From contig JAUWOM010000002.1 of the NCBI GenBank assembly GCA_030612085.1, forward strand, positions 1 to 35,615: DNA of 35,615 bases, in the 5' to 3' direction. This DNA comes from Actinomycetes bacterium (GTDB lineage Bacteria; Actinomycetota; Humimicrobiia; JAHJRV01). The notes under the pieces were generated by a model. The model did no database searches, had not been told where the DNA came from, and saw nothing but the letters and a program-made list of their open reading frames with translations. The translations under genes were made by a program, and so were the position numbers. Positions 32,734 to 35,615 of this stretch are shown piece by piece (within the stretch, counting starts at the first letter, position 1; the number at the start of each line of letters is the position of its first letter).

Positions 32734-32799
32734 TTTGTCATTCCTTCGTTTCACTCGAGGGTCAAGGACAGGCTTAACACTCAGGGTCAGAATGACAAA
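32734..32799. repeat. Palindromic repeat family C, copy 2
   Basis: Perfect 10-bp terminal inverted repeats, TTTGTCATTC and GAATGACAAA, flank an interior that contains CCTTCGTTTCACTCGAGGGT, almost identical to the element at 7025. It lies 54 nt before the ThiF-like gene. Confidence 0.8.
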
Positions 32800-32853
32800 A
32801 TAATATTAAGTTTTTAAAAATAATATTAAATTTTAAAAAGTGTAAGGAAATTG

Positions 32854-33591
32854 ATGAAATTAACAGAACAAGATTTACAAAGATATAGTAGACAAATTCT
32901 AATAGATGGATTTGGAAAAGAAGGTCAATTAAAACTAAAAAACTCTACTGTTGGTATGTTAGGATGTGGAGGCCTAGGAACAGCAACATCAATTTATTTA
33001 GCAGCAGCTGGCGTAGGTAGATTAATATTAGCTGATAGTGATAAACCTGATATAACTAATCTTAATAGACAGATAACTCATTATGAATATGATATTAAAA
33101 ATAAAAGAAATAAAGCAGATTCTACAAAAGAAAAACTTTCAGAGTTTAACTCTGACATAGAAATAGAAACTTATACGAAAAATGTAAATGAAGAAAACAT
33201 AGAAAAGGTTTTTGAAAAAGCAGATTTGATTGTAGATTGTCTTGATAATTTTGAGGATAGATATATGTTAAATTCATACTGTGTAAGAACTAACAAACCT
33301 TTAATACATGCTGCAGTTTATGGTTTTTATGGTCAACTAACAACTATAGTTCCAGAAAAAACAGCATGTTTAAAATGCATTTTTCCTTCTCCCCCACCCC
33401 AAATCAAAATATTTCCCATAATTGGTGTCACCGCTGGACTTTTTGGTATATTGGAAGCAAATGAAGTGATAAAGTATATAACTGGTGTTGGGAAATCTCT
33501 ATTTAATAAGATGATGTTAATTGATCTTTCTGAAAATGAAGTGAATATGATAAAGACAGAAAGAAATAAAAACTGTCCTGTCTGTTCATAA
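32854..33591 (+). CDS. ThiF/MoeB/HesA-family adenylyltransferase (E1-like)
   Basis: E1-like enzymes adenylate the C-terminus of a sulfur-carrier protein. The 245-aa chain has a nucleotide-binding GCGGLG at 37-42, the adenylate-site NLNRQITHYEYDI at 69-81, and VDCLDNFEDRY at 127-137. A zinc site is formed by Cys172/Cys175 (CLKC) and Cys241/Cys244 (CPVC). The region where relatives have a Cys before the AGVLG-like turn reads KIFPIIGVTAGLFG, with no Cys. I preferred ATG over a TTG one codon earlier because AAGGA then lies 5 nt away. No ThiS or MoaD partner gene is in the window. Confidence 0.88.
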   Translation: MKLTEQDLQRYSRQILIDGFGKEGQLKLKNSTVGMLGCGGLGTATSIYLAAAGVGRLILADSDKPDITNLNRQITHYEYDIKNKRNKADSTKEKLSEFNSDIEIETYTKNVNEENIEKVFEKADLIVDCLDNFEDRYMLNSYCVRTNKPLIHAAVYGFYGQLTTIVPEKTACLKCIFPSPPPQIKIFPIIGVTAGLFGILEANEVIKYITGVGKSLFNKMMLIDLSENEVNMIKTERNKNCPVCS

Positions 33592-33619
33592 ACAAGTACT
33601 ATCTCTTTTAATTTCAAGA

Positions 33620-35230
33620 ATGAAAATGAAACTTATAAAATTATTGAAGACTAAATTTATAGAATTATTTAAAATGAATATTATGAAGCTATTTTTTCTC
33701 ATAATATTAATAGCTCTATTTTTGAACTTGTTCCAAACTACTGGATTTGGTCAAGAGGCAGTGGCAAGATTCTATGTTTTTTCATCTCCAGATTGTAATT
33801 ATTGTGATGAGTTTAAAAACGAGCATTTACCAAAGCTTTATGAAAAATATGGGGAACAAATAGAGGTAAAGATATTAGATGTATATGATGCAGAGAACTA
33901 TGAACTATGGTATAAATTTTGCGAAAAATTTAACATCTCAGAAGCACTTTTACCAACTGTTGTTATTGATGATGTTTTTTTATCAGGGTTAGATGAAGTT
34001 GAAGCTAAGCTTGATGCAGAAATAGATAGGATTATAAAAGAAGGGGGTTGTGAATTTCCCGAGGTTGGAACCGTAAAAGAACCAACTGAAGTTACAGAAG
34101 CAACAACGGAAACAACAGAAGAACCCACTGAAGTTACCGAAGAGGTGGAAACTAAAGAGATTTTTATAGCATATTTTTATCAAGCAGGATGCAAGAATTG
34201 TGATAATGTTTTTTACTTACTTAATTATCTTAAAAACAGATATCCTAATCTAATTGTTAAAGAGTATGATAGTTTAGATGGTAAAAATATTAAACTATTT
34301 GAATCATTATGTGAAAGAAGCAAAGTTGAAAAGGAAGATTGGCTTAAAACCCCAACAATTTTCATAGGTGATGATTATTTAATAGATGAAGAAATAAATA
34401 AAGTTAATTTTGAAGAGTTAATTGAAAGATACTCATCTAAAGGAACTATTTCGCCAGAAGAATTGGTTCAAGGTTATATTGAAGGAGCACATAAAAATAT
34501 AGTTGAAAGATTTAAAGAGTATACTATTTTTCCAATTATATTGGCAGGAATTATTGACGGATTTAACCCTTGTGCATTTGCTACACTAATTTTCTTTATA
34601 TCATATTTAACCTATGTTGGCAGAAGTAAAAGAGAAATAATTTTGATAGGTATATCATTTAGTTTAGCAGTTTTTCTAGCATATCTACTTCTTGGCGTTG
34701 GATTTTTAAGGATAATTACAAGCTTAAAAGCGTTTTCAGTAATTTCAAAAATTGTCTATGTAATAACAGCTTGTATTGCATTGGTTTTAGGAATTCTGAA
34801 TCTTATTGATTTCTTTAGAGCAAAAAAAGGACAGATGAATAAAACAATTTTACAACTTCCCATGTTTTTAAAACGTGAAATACACAAAACTATTAGAAAA
34901 GGAAGTAAAACAAGATTGTTTTTTATATCAGCTTTTGTAATAGGATTGGTGATTTCTATATTAGAACTTGCTTGTACTGGACAAATTTATCTTCCAACAA
35001 TTGTTTATGTATCTACAATTCCCAATTTAAAATTTAAAGCGTATCTTTATCTGATTTTATATAATTTGATGTTCATTCTGCCTTTAGTGGTTATTTTTCT
35101 CCTTTATTATATTGGAGCAACTTCAAAAAAGATTGAATATTTTATGAAAAATAATATCGCTAATGTAAAGCTGATTACTGGTTTATTTTTTATAATACTA
35201 TCAATATTTTTAATAATCTATACTATTTAG
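33620..35230 (+). CDS. Tandem thioredoxin-like domains fused to a CcdA/DsbD-type membrane domain
   Basis: A predicted thiol-disulfide relay in the membrane. The 536-aa chain has a signal or anchor helix at about 22-44. A first thioredoxin-like domain carries CNYC (59-62). A Thr/Glu-rich linker spans about 152-177, and a second thioredoxin-like domain carries CKNC (191-194). About six helices follow from residue 300, with NPCA (Cys318) and ELACTGQ (Cys452) as the paired CcdA/DsbD cysteines. Electrons would pass from cytosolic thioredoxin across the membrane to the outer domains. The ATG lacks a clear Shine-Dalgarno and follows the ThiF-like gene by 28 nt. Confidence 0.87.
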   Translation: MKMKLIKLLKTKFIELFKMNIMKLFFLIILIALFLNLFQTTGFGQEAVARFYVFSSPDCNYCDEFKNEHLPKLYEKYGEQIEVKILDVYDAENYELWYKFCEKFNISEALLPTVVIDDVFLSGLDEVEAKLDAEIDRIIKEGGCEFPEVGTVKEPTEVTEATTETTEEPTEVTEEVETKEIFIAYFYQAGCKNCDNVFYLLNYLKNRYPNLIVKEYDSLDGKNIKLFESLCERSKVEKEDWLKTPTIFIGDDYLIDEEINKVNFEELIERYSSKGTISPEELVQGYIEGAHKNIVERFKEYTIFPIILAGIIDGFNPCAFATLIFFISYLTYVGRSKREIILIGISFSLAVFLAYLLLGVGFLRIITSLKAFSVISKIVYVITACIALVLGILNLIDFFRAKKGQMNKTILQLPMFLKREIHKTIRKGSKTRLFFISAFVIGLVISILELACTGQIYLPTIVYVSTIPNLKFKAYLYLILYNLMFILPLVVIFLLYYIGATSKKIEYFMKNNIANVKLITGLFFIILSIFLIIYTI

Positions 35231-35348
35231 TTGGTAGTTTTAAGATTACCAGATTAATGCATTAAATAAATTATAGAGTTGGTGAGACTTTCCCTTGGTG
35301 TACTGTGCTTTTATCTCTCAGTTTTTATGAGGTGAAGGTTTTTGACTT

Positions 35349-35615
35349 TTAGGTTAAATTTGAGTAAGAGTATGACAATATAAAATTAATAAATTTATTT
35401 AAAAGTGGAGTTATTTCTATCTTTTTATTTCTAACTAAGTACAACTTTCTTTTGACTATTAAGTTTTTGAATTTTATCTCTGATATCTCTTCACATTGAA
35501 GTGCTCTCCAAGCAGCAAATTTTGAAACTATTGTGATTCCTAAATTTGCTTGAGCTGCATTTATTACTGCTTGAGAGCTTCCCAATACTAACGCAATATT
35601 TAAATCATCTATTGA
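35349..35615 (-). CDS. LysR-type transcriptional regulator, C-terminal part (partial)
   Basis: The minus-strand frame is open to the window edge and reads SIDDLNIALVLGSSQAVINA, AQANLGITIVSKFAAWRALQ, then FKNLIVKRKLYLVRNKK and a final helix LLNKFINFIL. This is the last part of a LysR substrate-binding domain (family pattern GSxxAVxxAVxAGLGIxxxSxxA...KRxFYLV). Its N-terminal DNA-binding domain would lie beyond 35615. It is convergent with the CcdA fusion gene across ~118 nt that show no clear terminator. A shorter start within the window is not credible. Confidence 0.85.
   Translation of the reverse strand, partial: SIDDLNIALVLGSSQAVINAAQANLGITIVSKFAAWRALQCEEISEIKFKNLIVKRKLYLVRNKKIEITPLLNKFINFILSYSYSNLT

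Noticed and set aside
33333..34183. Minus-strand frames across the ThiF-like and CcdA-fusion genes
   Set aside because: The Ser/Val-rich frame mirrors the Thr/Glu linker repeats on the plus strand; no start site or family match.
35231..35348. Bidirectional terminator between the CcdA fusion and the LysR gene
   Set aside because: Only a 5-bp TGGTA/TACCA stem is visible, without a T-run, so I cannot support a terminator.

Overview
The window is about 35.6 kb of very AT-rich bacterial chromosome. It holds one long, almost entirely plus-strand run of housekeeping genes. The low GC, very frequent TTG start codons with strong Shine-Dalgarno sites, zinc-binding versions of S14, S4, L36 and L24, a short GSI-type glutamine synthetase and a glmS ribozyme all suggest a Firmicutes-like or deep-branching anaerobic lineage, perhaps Atribacterota-like. 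I cannot fix the taxon from sequence alone.

Region 1 (1-17,865) is the fused S10-spc-alpha ribosomal superoperon: the tail of tuf, then rpsJ-rplC-rplD-rplW-rplB-rpsS-rplV-rpsC-rplP-rpmC-rpsQ-rplN-rplX-rplE-rpsZ-rpsH-rplF-rplR-rpsE-rplO-secY-adk-map-infA-rpmJ-rpsM-rpsK-rpsD-rpoA-rplQ-truA-rplM-rpsI. No rpmD (L30) lies between rpsE and rplO. infA is intact but has no ATG, GTG or TTG start; the only candidates are ATT or ATA. Seven copies of a ~54-nt imperfect-palindrome repeat sit only in the gaps of this region, all in the same orientation. Two of them carry a second hairpin element inside the loop. A rho-independent-like terminator closes the region.

Region 2 (17,974-26,381) is amino-sugar, cell-wall and cofactor metabolism: glmM, a glmS self-cleaving ribozyme with its own good promoter, glnA, glmS, acpS, nnr and alr. 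The ribozyme lies in front of glnA, and glmS is the next gene. Glucosamine-6-phosphate would therefore be expected to control both the glutamine-making enzyme and the glutamine-consuming GlmS.

Region 3 (26,471-35,615) is a mixed set: a zinc medium-chain dehydrogenase, a CCA-adding/HD nucleotidyltransferase, a histone-deacetylase-family hydrolase with a small CxxC protein, an HD hydrolase next to a membrane-anchored SDH/ClpP-like serine protease, a stand-alone Lrp/AsnC ligand-binding domain, a ThiF/MoeB-like E1 enzyme, and a fusion of two periplasmic thioredoxin-like domains with a CcdA/DsbD membrane domain. The only minus-strand gene is the C-terminal end of a LysR-type regulator at the right edge. 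Several dispersed palindromic repeats occupy the spacers.
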